Of a DNA stretch of 64,000 nt, positions 15,557 to 24,280 are shown in pieces. How positions within the stretch are numbered: position 1 is the first letter of the stretch; each line of letters begins with the position of its first letter. The notes under the pieces are model-generated. The model ran no database searches and was not told where the DNA came from. It was given only the letters and a program-made list of their open reading frames with translations. This DNA comes from Chitinophaga eiseniae (GTDB taxonomy: Bacteria > Bacteroidota > Bacteroidia > Chitinophagales > Chitinophagaceae), in NCBI RefSeq assembly GCF_012641265.1, contig NZ_JABAHZ010000001.1:124001-188000 (forward strand), given 5' to 3'. Both the position numbers and the translations under genes were made by a program.

Positions 15557-17479
15557 ATGGCATATAAAAATCTCAGACACTTTATAGATACGCTGGAACA
15601 GGCAAATGAGCTGGTACGCATCAAGACGTATGTGGACCCACGACTGGAAATAGCAGAAATAACTGACCGGGTGAGCAAATCGCCCGATGGGGGTAAGGCG
15701 CTGCTGTTCGAAAATACCGGGACCGACTTCCCGGTACTGATCAATGCGATGGGCAGCTATAAGCGTATGTGCCTGGCCCTGGGTGTACAGGAACTCGACG
15801 ATGTTGCCGGGGAAATTGAAAACCTTTTTAAAATGCTATCCAAGCCCAAAGAAGGGATATTGGATAAACTGGCCCTGCTTCCCAAGCTGGGACAATTTGC
15901 CTCCTGGATGCCCAAAGTGATTGGCGGAAAAGGAAGCTGTCAGGAAGTAGTAATGGCCAACCCCGACCTGAACAAGCTGCCTGTACTTACCTGCTGGCCT
16001 AAAGACGGGGGCCCGTTTATTACGCTTCCCGTGATACATACCAAAGACCCGCTGACCGGCACCCGCAATGTAGGGATGTACCGTATGCAGGTATTTGAAA
16101 AAGATATGACCGGTATGCACTGGCATAAACATAAAGTATCTGCCAAACACTTTATGGAATATAAAAAGCTGAATAAGCGTATGCCCGTTGCCGTGGTACT
16201 GGGCGGAGACCCGGTATATACCTATTCTGCCACTGCACCCCTCCCGGAAAACGTGGATGAGTACATGCTGGCAGGCTTTCTCCGCAAGAAAAAAGTAGAA
16301 CTGGTAAAATGCATTACCCAGCCGGAAATAGAAGTTCCTGCCGATGCCGATTTTGTGATTGAAGGGTATGTAGATCCTTCGGAAGACCTGATATGGGAGG
16401 GCCCGTTTGGCGACCATACCGGCTATTATTCCCTGGCCGACTGGTACCCCAGGTTCCATGTAACGGCAGTTACGCACCGCAAAGATGCCGTATATCCGTC
16501 TACCATAGTGGGTATCCCGCCACAGGAAGATGCCTGGATAGGAAAGGCCACAGAACGCATTTTCCTGGCGCCCATTAAAATGACGCTGGTACCGGAAATC
16601 ATAGATATGGAAATGCCGGTAGAAGGGGTATTTCATAACCTGGTGATTGCCCAGATTAAGAAAGACTACGCCGGGCAAGCCCAGAAAGTGATGAACGCCA
16701 TGTGGGGCGCAGGGCAGATGATGTTTAACAAGATCCTGGTGGTTACCGACGACGGGACAAAGATCAATGACTATAAGCAGCTGGCCCAATATGTCTTCCA
16801 ACACCTGAACCCCGCTACCGATATCTACCTGAGCCAGGGGCCTATGGACGTGCTGGATCATTCCTGCTCCAAAATGGGCTTCGGCGGTAAGATGTGTATC
16901 GACGGTACCCGGAAATCGGAAGAAGAGCTGGATACTACCTTCCTGCAGGCGCCATCGCCCCGGGAAATAGATACGGCAGCTATTATGCAGCAGTTCCCTG
17001 AAATAAAGGGTATCAACAGCAGCTTACTGCCGTTGGATATCTCCTGTATACTGGTAGCAGTGGAAAAGAACCGTCCTTTCCATATCCGCGAACTGAATGA
17101 ACAGCTATATACTTTACCGGCGCTGACAGGCGTGAAAATGGTATTGTATGTAGAGCATACCGTGGATGTTAGCGACCTGGCCTCTGCCCTGTGGCGCTTC
17201 TGCAATAACCTGGATCCAAAGCGTGATAGCTTTGTGATACGCCAGCCGTCGGCTGTTGCCGGGAAATATGTGGGCGGCATCGGCATGGACGGTACGCTGA
17301 AAACCAGGTTGCTGGATAACTTCGAGCGTGACTGGCCTAATATCATTGTAGCAGATGATACCACTATCAGTAAAGTAGACGCCAAGTGGCCGGAACTGGG
17401 CATGGGTCCCTTCCTTCCATCGCCTTCTCTTAAATACAAACACCAGATCTATGGCGAAGAAGCGGTGGTACAACAGTAA
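15557..17479 (+). CDS. UbiD-family decarboxylase (prenylated-FMN type)
   Basis: A 640-residue cytoplasmic enzyme; the family is usually 480-640 residues, and this is the long form common in Bacteroidota. UbiD signatures are visible: NVGMYRMQVFEKD, GMHWHKHK, the strand VAVVLGGDPVYTY and the signature EGPFGDHTGYY around residue 281. The family removes a carboxylate from an aromatic or unsaturated acid using prenylated FMN made by UbiX. In menaquinone-using Bacteroidota a quinone-pathway role is the usual guess. No ubiX or other quinone gene is in the window, so the substrate is open. The last 29 nt overlap the next gene. Confidence 0.88.
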   Translation: MAYKNLRHFIDTLEQANELVRIKTYVDPRLEIAEITDRVSKSPDGGKALLFENTGTDFPVLINAMGSYKRMCLALGVQELDDVAGEIENLFKMLSKPKEGILDKLALLPKLGQFASWMPKVIGGKGSCQEVVMANPDLNKLPVLTCWPKDGGPFITLPVIHTKDPLTGTRNVGMYRMQVFEKDMTGMHWHKHKVSAKHFMEYKKLNKRMPVAVVLGGDPVYTYSATAPLPENVDEYMLAGFLRKKKVELVKCITQPEIEVPADADFVIEGYVDPSEDLIWEGPFGDHTGYYSLADWYPRFHVTAVTHRKDAVYPSTIVGIPPQEDAWIGKATERIFLAPIKMTLVPEIIDMEMPVEGVFHNLVIAQIKKDYAGQAQKVMNAMWGAGQMMFNKILVVTDDGTKINDYKQLAQYVFQHLNPATDIYLSQGPMDVLDHSCSKMGFGGKMCIDGTRKSEEELDTTFLQAPSPREIDTAAIMQQFPEIKGINSSLLPLDISCILVAVEKNRPFHIRELNEQLYTLPALTGVKMVLYVEHTVDVSDLASALWRFCNNLDPKRDSFVIRQPSAVAGKYVGGIGMDGTLKTRLLDNFERDWPNIIVADDTTISKVDAKWPELGMGPFLPSPSLKYKHQIYGEEAVVQQ

Positions 17480-17951
17480 ATATCTCCTCCTGGCAGGATT
17501 GTTACTGGCCGGCAGTCTACGGGCAGCCAGCCAGGTAAGCACGACAGATTTTCCGCTGCTCAGCAAGCTGGAAGGCACCTGGCGTATGTCTACCCGCAAA
17601 AGCACGATAGTAGAGCGTTGGAGTAAAATAAACGACTCTACCTGGAGCGGTAAAACCTGGCGCGTGGTGGGGAAAGACAGCGCGGTACAGCAATCGATGC
17701 AGGTGGTGCAAAGGAACGGGGAGATCAGTTTTATGCCTGTTTATGAAGGTGGACCTACGGCCAGGCCTATACGTTTACGGCTCCGGGTACTGAAGCCCAT
17801 TGGCTTTGTAGCAGAAGACCTCAATAACGATTTTCCCCGTAAAATTACTTACCGCTTTAAAGATGCCCGGCACCTGGATGCCCGCGTAGAAGGCACCAGG
17901 GACGGCACCATAGAAGAATATATTTTCCAGTACGTGATCGTGGAAGACTAG
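17451..17951 (+). CDS. Exported DUF6265-like protein
   Basis: A 166-residue protein whose ATG lies inside the end of the UbiD-family gene in a different frame (29-nt overlap). The overlapped codons give a basic n-region (KKRWYNSK) directly before the hydrophobic core LLLAGLLLAGSLRAAS, so this start yields a proper signal peptide. The mature part has the lipocalin-like DUF6265 pattern: LEGTWRM, an internal REW-like strand (VERWSKI), and the C-terminal NDFPRKITYRF followed by ARVEGTRDG. No biochemical role is known for the family. Translational coupling to the UbiD gene is likely. Confidence 0.78.
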   Translation: MAKKRWYNSKYLLLAGLLLAGSLRAASQVSTTDFPLLSKLEGTWRMSTRKSTIVERWSKINDSTWSGKTWRVVGKDSAVQQSMQVVQRNGEISFMPVYEGGPTARPIRLRLRVLKPIGFVAEDLNNDFPRKITYRFKDARHLDARVEGTRDGTIEEYIFQYVIVED

Positions 17952-17970
17952 CAATTCCTGATTGCATAAT

Positions 17971-18012
17971 AAAAAAGATCGGCGCCCGGAATCCCGGACG
18001 CCGATCTTTTTT
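17971..18012. terminator. Bidirectional terminator between convergent genes
   Basis: A long stem (AAAAAAGATCGGCG paired with CGCCGATCTTTTTT, with inner CCGG/CCGG pairs) has an A tract on the left and a T tract on the right. It can therefore stop both the rightward DUF6265-like transcript and the leftward prfC transcript. Confidence 0.9.
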
Positions 18013-18021
18013 TATGTTTTC

Positions 18022-19605
18022 CTATTTGTGTATTTCCGAAGTGAAGTTAAACTGGATATCCGGGTTGTTGGTACGTTCAGTATTCAGGTACCATTCAGAC
18101 TGGGCCAGGTATACCAGGTGACCGTCTTTATCTTCCACGATGTTGGAGGATTTAAAACGGATGAAGTCTTCGATTTTATTTTTAGGACCGGTGAGCCAGC
18201 AGGCCTTATAGAAAGGCAGGGTATTAAACTGGCAGGCCGCGCCATATTCCTGGAGCAGGCGGTACTGGATTACTTCAAACTGGAGTTCACCTACGCAACC
18301 AATAATTTTACGGTTACCGCCATGTTGGGTAAACAACTGGGCTACCCCTTCATCTGTGAGCTGACGGATACCTTTTTCCAGCTGTTTGGTTTTCATGGGG
18401 TCCTTGTTCACCAGCTCCTTGAACAGTTCAGGAGAGAAGCTGGGGATACCGGTAATGTAGAAGTTTTCGCCTTCCGTGAGGGTATCACCGATTTTAAAGT
18501 TGCCTGTATCGAATAAGCCCACCACATCGCCGGGGAATGCATCATCTACGATGTTTTTCTCACGGGCGAGGAAGCTGTAAGGGTTGCTGAATCTAACGTC
18601 TTTGTCTAAACGAACGTGGTGATAAAATTTGTTGCGTTCAAACTTACCGGAGCAAACGCGAAGGAAGGCGATACGGTCGCGGTGACGGGGATCGAGGTTC
18701 GCATGTATTTTAAATACAAATCCGCTGAACTTATCTTCCTGTACACTTACTTCGCGGGTAGTAGCAGTACGGTCGCGAGGGGTAGGCGCAATGTCTACGA
18801 AGGTATCCAGCAGGTCTTTTACCCCGAAGTTGTTGACCGCGCTACCAAAGAAAACGGGGGCCAGTTTACCGGCGAGGTAGTCTTCCCGGCTAAAGGTATC
18901 ATACACGCCTTCGATGAGCTCTACGTCGCCACGGAGCTGGGCGGCATCTTTTTCGTTGAAATGCCCATCCACGTAGCTGCTGCTGAGATCCTCAAGGGGT
19001 ACTACATCCTCGTCGGTGGCTTTTTTATTGGGCTGGAAAGCTACCAGGCTTTTATCATAGAGGTTGTAAACGCCTTTGAAGTCGCTACCCATGTTAATAG
19101 GCCAGCTGAGAGGTCTTACGCGGATGCTGAGTTTTTCTTCCAGTTCATCGAGCAGGTCGAAGGGATACTTACCATCACGGTCCATTTTATTCACGAAAAT
19201 GATGACAGGTGTATCGCGCATGCGGCATACTTCCATCAGTCTTTCGGTTTGTTCTTCCACTCCTTTTACGCAGTCGATTACCAGTACCACGCTGTCCACT
19301 GCGGTGAGGGTACGGTAGGTATCTTCAGCAAAGTCCTTGTGACCGGGAGTATCCAGGAGGTTAACGAGGATATCGCGGTATTCGAAGGTCATAACGGAAG
19401 TGGCCACGGAGATACCTCTCTGTCTTTCAATTTCCATGAAATCCGAAGTGGTATGCTTCTTTATCTTATTGGATTTCACCGCACCGGCTGTTTGAATAGC
19501 CCCGCCGAACAGGAGGAATTTCTCTGTCAGCGTGGTTTTACCGGCATCCGGGTGGGCGATGATAGCAAAGGATTTTCTTTTATTGATTTCGTTAGCGTAC
19601 TTCAT
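18022..19605 (-). CDS. prfC: Peptide chain release factor 3 (RF3)
   Basis: A translational GTPase of 527 residues from the ATG at 19605. An in-frame ATG 23 codons further upstream is rejected because the known RF3 N-terminus aligns with [22 protein letters not shown] motifs are complete: G1 [10 protein letters not shown]3 DTPGH, G4 NKMD. The RF3-specific C-terminal domain follows domain II ([22 protein letters not shown]). RF3 recycles RF1/RF2 from the ribosome after peptide release in the cytoplasm. The E. coli protein has 529 residues, so the length is normal. It has its own promoter-like -7 box and stands alone. Confidence 0.96.
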   Translation of the reverse strand: MKYANEINKRKSFAIIAHPDAGKTTLTEKFLLFGGAIQTAGAVKSNKIKKHTTSDFMEIERQRGISVATSVMTFEYRDILVNLLDTPGHKDFAEDTYRTLTAVDSVVLVIDCVKGVEEQTERLMEVCRMRDTPVIIFVNKMDRDGKYPFDLLDELEEKLSIRVRPLSWPINMGSDFKGVYNLYDKSLVAFQPNKKATDEDVVPLEDLSSSYVDGHFNEKDAAQLRGDVELIEGVYDTFSREDYLAGKLAPVFFGSAVNNFGVKDLLDTFVDIAPTPRDRTATTREVSVQEDKFSGFVFKIHANLDPRHRDRIAFLRVCSGKFERNKFYHHVRLDKDVRFSNPYSFLAREKNIVDDAFPGDVVGLFDTGNFKIGDTLTEGENFYITGIPSFSPELFKELVNKDPMKTKQLEKGIRQLTDEGVAQLFTQHGGNRKIIGCVGELQFEVIQYRLLQEYGAACQFNTLPFYKACWLTGPKNKIEDFIRFKSSNIVEDKDGHLVYLAQSEWYLNTERTNNPDIQFNFTSEIHK

Positions 19606-19625
19606 ATATATCCGAAAAATGGCAG

Positions 19626-19633
19626 CAAAGGTA
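19626..19633 (-). promoter_or_regulatory. Putative -7 element of prfC
   Basis: The minus strand reads TACCTTTG, an exact TAnnTTTG match, 20 nt upstream of the ATG at 19605. This supports the shorter RF3 start, because the upstream ATG at 19674 lies before the promoter. Confidence 0.5.
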
Positions 19634-19695
19634 ACTAAATTTTTTGTCCGGCTATATTTCGTGTTTATTGGCACCGCTCATGGCCATAAATCTGT

Positions 19696-19703
19696 TACAT
19701 TTG
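19696..19703 (+). promoter_or_regulatory. -7-like element abutting the ABC permease start codon
   Basis: TACATTTG matches TAnnTTTG exactly and ends four bases before the ATG at 19708. A transcript from it would be leaderless or nearly so. Confidence 0.35.
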
Positions 19704-19707
19704 AAAT

Positions 19708-20961
19708 ATGATAGCGACCCTTAAAATATTATGGAATAGTTTTAAGATGGCGATGCAGGAATTGCGGGTTAACAAGCTGCGTTCTTTTTTGTCATTGTTT
19801 GGTATAACCATAGGTATCTTCTGTATTATCGCCGTACTGACGCTCACGGGCAGCCTGGAACACAATATCAGGAAAGACCTGGCCGACCTGGGTGATGATG
19901 TGATTTACCTGCAGAAATGGCCCTGGGGTGGAAATGGAGAATATGCATGGTGGAAATATATGAACCGCCCCCTGCCTGAGTATAAAGACCTGAAAATTAT
20001 ACAGGATAAGGTCCAGAGTGCCAGCTATGCTTCTTTCGACTTTGAAGTGGGCGGCAAGAAAGTGGAGTATGGCGACGATTACATGGATGGGGTGAATATG
20101 ATGGCGGTGACCCATGATTTTGACCAGATCCAGACCTTGCAGATAGTGGGCGGCCGCTATTTTGCCAACGGCGAAAGCAATAGTGGCGCTAATGTGGCCA
20201 TCCTGGGATATACCATCTGGGATGGTTTATTCCCTTCCGCGGAGGCGGCGCTGGGAAAGATGGTGAAGGTAGCGGGAAGGGATGTGAAAGTGATCGGCGT
20301 GTTGAAGAAAAAGGGGGAAAGTATGATCGGGGGGATTGGCTACGACAACGCTATTATCCTGCCTTACCGTTTTGCCCGTACCATTGTGGATGAGCGCCGG
20401 TATGCTGATCCATATATCCTGGTAAAGGCCAAATCCACCGTGTCGCTGGATCAGCTGAAGGATGAGCTGAGAGGGGTAATGCGGGCGGCACACCGATTGA
20501 AACCTTCCGTAGAAGACGATTTTGCGCTAAATGAGATCAGTTCGGCGAATGAGAACCTCAACTCTCTTTTTGCGGCTATCAATGGCGGGGGGATCCTGAT
20601 TGCAGGGTTTGCCCTGATTGTAGGGGCTTTCGGGATCGCCAACATTATGTTTGTAACCGTAAAAGAGCGGACCAATATTATTGGGTTAAAAAAGGCAATT
20701 GGCGCGCGCAGGGCGATTATCCTGATGGAGTTCCTGCTGGAAGCCGTTTGTCTGTGTTTGTTCGGGGGATTACTGGGACTATTACTCGTGTATTTGCTGA
20801 CAGTAGTTATTAATATGTCCGGTAGTTTTGAGATGATATTATCCCCGGGCTCGGCGGTTTTTGGCATCAGCGTATCAGCGATTGTAGGTCTGCTGGCGGG
20901 TTTCATCCCGGCGTGGGTGGCCAGTAAGCTGGATCCGGTGGTAGCCATACGGAGTAATTGA
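19708..20961 (+). CDS. ABC transporter permease, MacB/FtsX type
   Basis: A 417-residue inner-membrane protein with the MacB architecture. The first transmembrane helix (about 25-47, FLSLFGITIGIFCIIAVLTLTG) follows the conserved LRVNKLRSFLSLFGI motif. The MacB periplasmic core covers about 50-280. Three C-terminal helices form the FtsX domain (IAGFALIVGAFGIANIMFVTVKERT, then the LLGLLLVYLL region and the last helix). The coupling-helix signature ERTNIIGLKKAIGA is present. No ATPase gene is adjacent, so it must pair with an ATP-binding subunit elsewhere. Paralogous permeases of this type are numerous in Chitinophagaceae; the substrate is unknown. Confidence 0.92.
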   Translation: MIATLKILWNSFKMAMQELRVNKLRSFLSLFGITIGIFCIIAVLTLTGSLEHNIRKDLADLGDDVIYLQKWPWGGNGEYAWWKYMNRPLPEYKDLKIIQDKVQSASYASFDFEVGGKKVEYGDDYMDGVNMMAVTHDFDQIQTLQIVGGRYFANGESNSGANVAILGYTIWDGLFPSAEAALGKMVKVAGRDVKVIGVLKKKGESMIGGIGYDNAIILPYRFARTIVDERRYADPYILVKAKSTVSLDQLKDELRGVMRAAHRLKPSVEDDFALNEISSANENLNSLFAAINGGGILIAGFALIVGAFGIANIMFVTVKERTNIIGLKKAIGARRAIILMEFLLEAVCLCLFGGLLGLLLVYLLTVVINMSGSFEMILSPGSAVFGISVSAIVGLLAGFIPAWVASKLDPVVAIRSN

Positions 20962-20997
20962 TCAGCTAAAGGTATTGGCAGCAGTTATGCTGTGTAC

Positions 20998-21022
20998 AGG
21001 CGGGATTTTCCCGCCTTTTTTT
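20998..21022 (+). terminator. Rho-independent terminator after the ABC permease
   Basis: An AGGCGGGA/TCCCGCCT stem (from 20998 to about 21015) is followed by seven T residues. The tsaD promoter-like box begins only a few bases later. Confidence 0.88.
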
Positions 21023-21024
21023 AT

Positions 21025-21032
21025 TAAATTTG
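21025..21032 (+). promoter_or_regulatory. -7-like element abutting the tsaD start codon
   Basis: TAAATTTG matches TAnnTTTG exactly and ends six bases before the ATG at 21039. Initiation from here would give a leaderless or nearly leaderless tsaD mRNA. The upstream terminator occupies the place of a -33 box. Confidence 0.35.
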
Positions 21033-21038
21033 CCGCTT

Positions 21039-22034
21039 ATGTCCGTTAAAATATTAGCCATAGAATCATCCTGTGACGACACAGGAGCTGCCGTTATTGT
21101 AGATGGAAAAGTGTTATCCAATCATATTGCCAACCAGAAGGTACATGAGCAATATGGCGGGGTAGTGCCGGAACTGGCTTCCCGGGCGCACCAGGAGAAC
21201 ATAGTGCCCGTAGTGGATATTGCATTGCAAACAGCAGGCGTGAAGCGGGAGGAGCTGAGTGCCATTGCTTTTACCCAGTCGCCCGGCCTGATCGGATCGC
21301 TGCTGGTGGGTAGCTGCTTTGCCAAATCGATGGCCATGGCGTTGGATATCCCGCTGATAGGCGTGCACCACATGCAGGCGCACGTGCTGGCTAATTTTAT
21401 TGACGATCCCAAACCTGATTTTCCTTTTTTATGTTTAACGGTGTCGGGTGGACATACCCAGATCGTGCTGTGTGAAAGTCCGTTGAAGATGCGGGTCATT
21501 GGCGAAACACTGGACGACGCAGCCGGCGAGGCTTTTGACAAGAGCGCCAAAATACTGGGACTACCTTATCCCGGCGGCCCGTTGATCGATAAATATGCTA
21601 AAACCGGTAACCCGGCCCGGTTTAAATTTCCCGAACCCAAAATTCCGGGACTGAACTTCAGTTTCAGCGGGTTAAAGACCGCCATCCTGTACTTTTTACA
21701 GCAGCAGGATCCGGCCTTTATTGCGGAGAATATGCCAGATATCTGTGCCTCCATACAGCATCGTATTGTCAGTATCTTATTGAATAAAGTGATGAAGGCG
21801 GCTGAGGAAACCGGTATCCGCGATGTAGCGATTGCCGGTGGGGTGAGCGCCAATAGTGGCCTGCGCCAGGCGCTGGCCGAATATGGGGATCGTTATGGCT
21901 GGCGTACCTTTATTCCGAAGTTTGAATACTGTACCGACAATGCCGGTATGATTGCCATTACCGCGTATTACAAGTACCTGGCGGGCGATTTCGTGGGCCT
22001 GGATGCAGTACCTACTGCGAGAGCTGCATTTTAG
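21039..22034 (+). CDS. tsaD: tRNA N6-adenosine threonylcarbamoyltransferase TsaD
   Basis: A 331-residue enzyme from the ATG at 21039; a TTG at 21030 is possible but falls inside a promoter-like box. It completes t6A synthesis at position 37 of ANN-decoding tRNAs, transferring threonylcarbamoyl from the adenylate made by TsaC, in a complex with TsaB and TsaE. The metal-binding HHMQAH motif places H111 and H115 at the same numbers as in E. coli TsaD. The ASKH-fold signatures ILAIESSCDDTGAAV, SPGLIGSLLVG, VSGGHTQI and GGVSANSGLR are intact. The gene is essential in most bacteria. It appears monocistronic. Confidence 0.97.
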   Translation: MSVKILAIESSCDDTGAAVIVDGKVLSNHIANQKVHEQYGGVVPELASRAHQENIVPVVDIALQTAGVKREELSAIAFTQSPGLIGSLLVGSCFAKSMAMALDIPLIGVHHMQAHVLANFIDDPKPDFPFLCLTVSGGHTQIVLCESPLKMRVIGETLDDAAGEAFDKSAKILGLPYPGGPLIDKYAKTGNPARFKFPEPKIPGLNFSFSGLKTAILYFLQQQDPAFIAENMPDICASIQHRIVSILLNKVMKAAEETGIRDVAIAGGVSANSGLRQALAEYGDRYGWRTFIPKFEYCTDNAGMIAITAYYKYLAGDFVGLDAVPTARAAF

Positions 22035-22112
22035 TAAAAAGGTACCCACGGTTAAATGCTAACAGTTTTGGGTAAAATCCTATTCCTTTCAGTTCCTGAA
22101 TCGATTTAGCTT

Positions 22113-22120
22113 TAGGTTTG
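22113..22120 (+). promoter_or_regulatory. Putative -7 element of the fucosidase gene
   Basis: TAGGTTTG matches TAnnTTTG exactly, 22 nt before the ATG at 22143. A weaker second box, TACATTTA, lies at 22132-22139 right beside the start codon. Confidence 0.4.
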
Positions 22121-22142
22121 GCTATAACGTTTACATTTATCT

Positions 22143-24278
22143 ATGAAGAAAATTTTTATCGCATTACTGGTGCTGGTAACCACGTTCCAGGCGGCCTCCG
22201 CACAGGAATCCACGGGACATACCGACTGGAGAAACCAGAAATATTCCATGTTTATTCACTGGGGAGCTATCTATTCCACGCTGGGAGGCGTATGGGAAGG
22301 AAAGCCGGTAACCCGGGGCTATAGTGAACAAATTCAGGCGCATGCCGGTATTTACAGCGATGTATATGGAGATGTAGCTAAACGGTTCCATCCCGAGCAT
22401 TGGAATGCTGACTCGATCGTACTGCTGGCAAAAGCTGCCGGCATGAAATCGGTGGTGATGACGTCCAAGCACCATGATGGTTTTTGCATGTTTCATTCTG
22501 CCTATACCGACTATAACGTGGTAGACGCTACACCGTTTAAACGCGATGTATTGAAGGAATTATCGGATGCCTGTCAGCGGCACGGCCTGAAATTCGGGAT
22601 GTATTTTTCGCTGATCGACTGGCATTTCCCACAGGCCTATCCCATCTCCAGTAGTAACAGTGACCCTATTACCCCCGAGCATCATGAGTATAACAAGAAA
22701 CAGGTTACTGAGCTGATGACCAACTACGGGCCGGTATCAGAAATCTGGTTTGATATGGGTTCGCTCACCGCTGCCCAAAGCCGCGACCTGGCAGCGATTG
22801 TACATCGTTTGCAGCCGGGATGTATGGTGAGTGGCCGTTTGGGTAATGATGCCGGAGATTTTTGTGTGATGGGAGATAATCAATACCCCGATTATAAGAT
22901 CGCTTCGGCCTGGCAAACGCCTGCTTCCGTATATGATGAAACCTGGGGCTACCGCAGCTGGCAGCAGCATGGTAAAGCAACTGACAAGGCGCATGAAAAA
23001 CTGGAAGGGTTGATTAAAGTAGTAAGCCGCGGCGGTAACTACCTGTTGAATATCGGTCCCCGTGGCGATGGCTCGGTGGTAGATTTTGAAAGAGAGGTAT
23101 TGCTGTTAAACGGCGCCTGGCTGCAACGTAATGGAGAAGCCATTTACGGTGCTTCCGCCAATCCTTTTGACACCACTTTCACCTGGGGAGAAGTCACCAC
23201 CAAACCAGGTAAACTATACCTGCACCTGTTGCAAACCCCCGAAAATGGCAGCATCCTGTTACCAGGTTTAAGCAGTAAAATAAGCCAGGTAACTTTGTTG
23301 GGAGAGAATAAGAAAATAGCCGCCAGGATCAGCAGCAAAAATGGTAACACATATATCCAACTACCGGCAGGCTTCCAGTTAAAGGATAAAGATATTGAAG
23401 TACTGGCGTTGACCTGTAAAGAAGGTGTGCATATCACTCCGCTGCATTTGTTGTCGAACGCCCGTCGACTGGACCGGTACAATGCTGTTCCGCTGTACAG
23501 TTTTTCCGGTGTCGATTATGAAAGTTACTACCGCAGCCAGGTAGGCGATTCCTGGACGTTTACCGCCAGCAGGCCGGCCGCATTGAAATTGTTATACAGC
23601 GATGCGGAGAAAGGCCGCAGTATAGAGCTGACGCTAAATGGCAATACCCGCCAGGTATTGCTGGACGGCGGTACTGCTCAGCCACTGCAGTCTGATGCAT
23701 CCAATTTACAGTGGGGACCAATGTACAGCGCCGGGCCTTTCTGGTCTGGTATAAACGGTGTACATGGAGATATAAAACAGATAGATCCTTCCAAACCATG
23801 GCCCAACCACGACAGTCAACCCTGGACGCTGCAGCCTGACTGGAAAAATGATGCCCTCATCACCTTTGACGGAGATAGGAGTATTGCCAAATATGTATTG
23901 CAGGAAATCACTGCTGCCAAAGCGGGTAACTACTTGGTAGGTTTTACCAGTGGAGATGGAATTGCGGTATATTTAAACGGGGAAGAGCAGGTATTGCATA
24001 ACAACCCGGAAAGGGGAGGCGTAGCCAATGAAGTGGTATTGTTGTCGCTGAAGGAAGGCAAAAACCAGCTGCTGGTAAAGGCTTACAGCCGTTTTGCCAA
24101 ACAGTCGGAAGTAGCTATCCGTCGCAATGTACCACAGGTAATGTATGTGCAGCCATTGGATGTGCAGGTGAAGGGAAATGGCAAGGTAGAAATCTGTGAA
24201 GTAAGAGAGGCGAACCCGGTATCGGTGCATCGTAATTTGCGTATGCCGAACCTGTCGCTGTTGATTGATTCAAAATAA
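22143..24278 (+). CDS. GH29 alpha-L-fucosidase with C-terminal accessory domains
   Basis: A 711-residue exported enzyme. The signal peptide is residues 1-20 (IALLVLVTTFQAASAQ). The catalytic TIM barrel covers about 25-335. It has FIHWG near the start, the KHHDGFCMF motif, and catalytic nucleophile D204 in EIWFDMGS. A beta-sandwich domain follows (about 340-430), and then about 280 extra residues. The last 150 residues look like a PA14- or jelly-roll-type carbohydrate-binding module (GDGIAVYLNGEEQV). It releases terminal alpha-L-fucose from glycans, probably in the periplasm or at the surface. It is not next to a Sus pair. The following methyltransferase starts 2 nt after its stop. Confidence 0.9.
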   Translation: MKKIFIALLVLVTTFQAASAQESTGHTDWRNQKYSMFIHWGAIYSTLGGVWEGKPVTRGYSEQIQAHAGIYSDVYGDVAKRFHPEHWNADSIVLLAKAAGMKSVVMTSKHHDGFCMFHSAYTDYNVVDATPFKRDVLKELSDACQRHGLKFGMYFSLIDWHFPQAYPISSSNSDPITPEHHEYNKKQVTELMTNYGPVSEIWFDMGSLTAAQSRDLAAIVHRLQPGCMVSGRLGNDAGDFCVMGDNQYPDYKIASAWQTPASVYDETWGYRSWQQHGKATDKAHEKLEGLIKVVSRGGNYLLNIGPRGDGSVVDFEREVLLLNGAWLQRNGEAIYGASANPFDTTFTWGEVTTKPGKLYLHLLQTPENGSILLPGLSSKISQVTLLGENKKIAARISSKNGNTYIQLPAGFQLKDKDIEVLALTCKEGVHITPLHLLSNARRLDRYNAVPLYSFSGVDYESYYRSQVGDSWTFTASRPAALKLLYSDAEKGRSIELTLNGNTRQVLLDGGTAQPLQSDASNLQWGPMYSAGPFWSGINGVHGDIKQIDPSKPWPNHDSQPWTLQPDWKNDALITFDGDRSIAKYVLQEITAAKAGNYLVGFTSGDGIAVYLNGEEQVLHNNPERGGVANEVVLLSLKEGKNQLLVKAYSRFAKQSEVAIRRNVPQVMYVQPLDVQVKGNGKVEICEVREANPVSVHRNLRMPNLSLLIDSK

Positions 24279-24280
24279 GG

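Noticed and set aside
15836-16861. 341-codon minus-strand frame opposite the UbiD-family gene
   Set aside because: Antisense to a well-supported gene; the translation is rich in His, Tyr and Phe with no domain.
18616-19638. 340-codon plus-strand frame opposite prfC
   Set aside because: It is antisense to a clear RF3 gene whose GTPase motifs are intact. The frame is open because of codon bias on the other strand.
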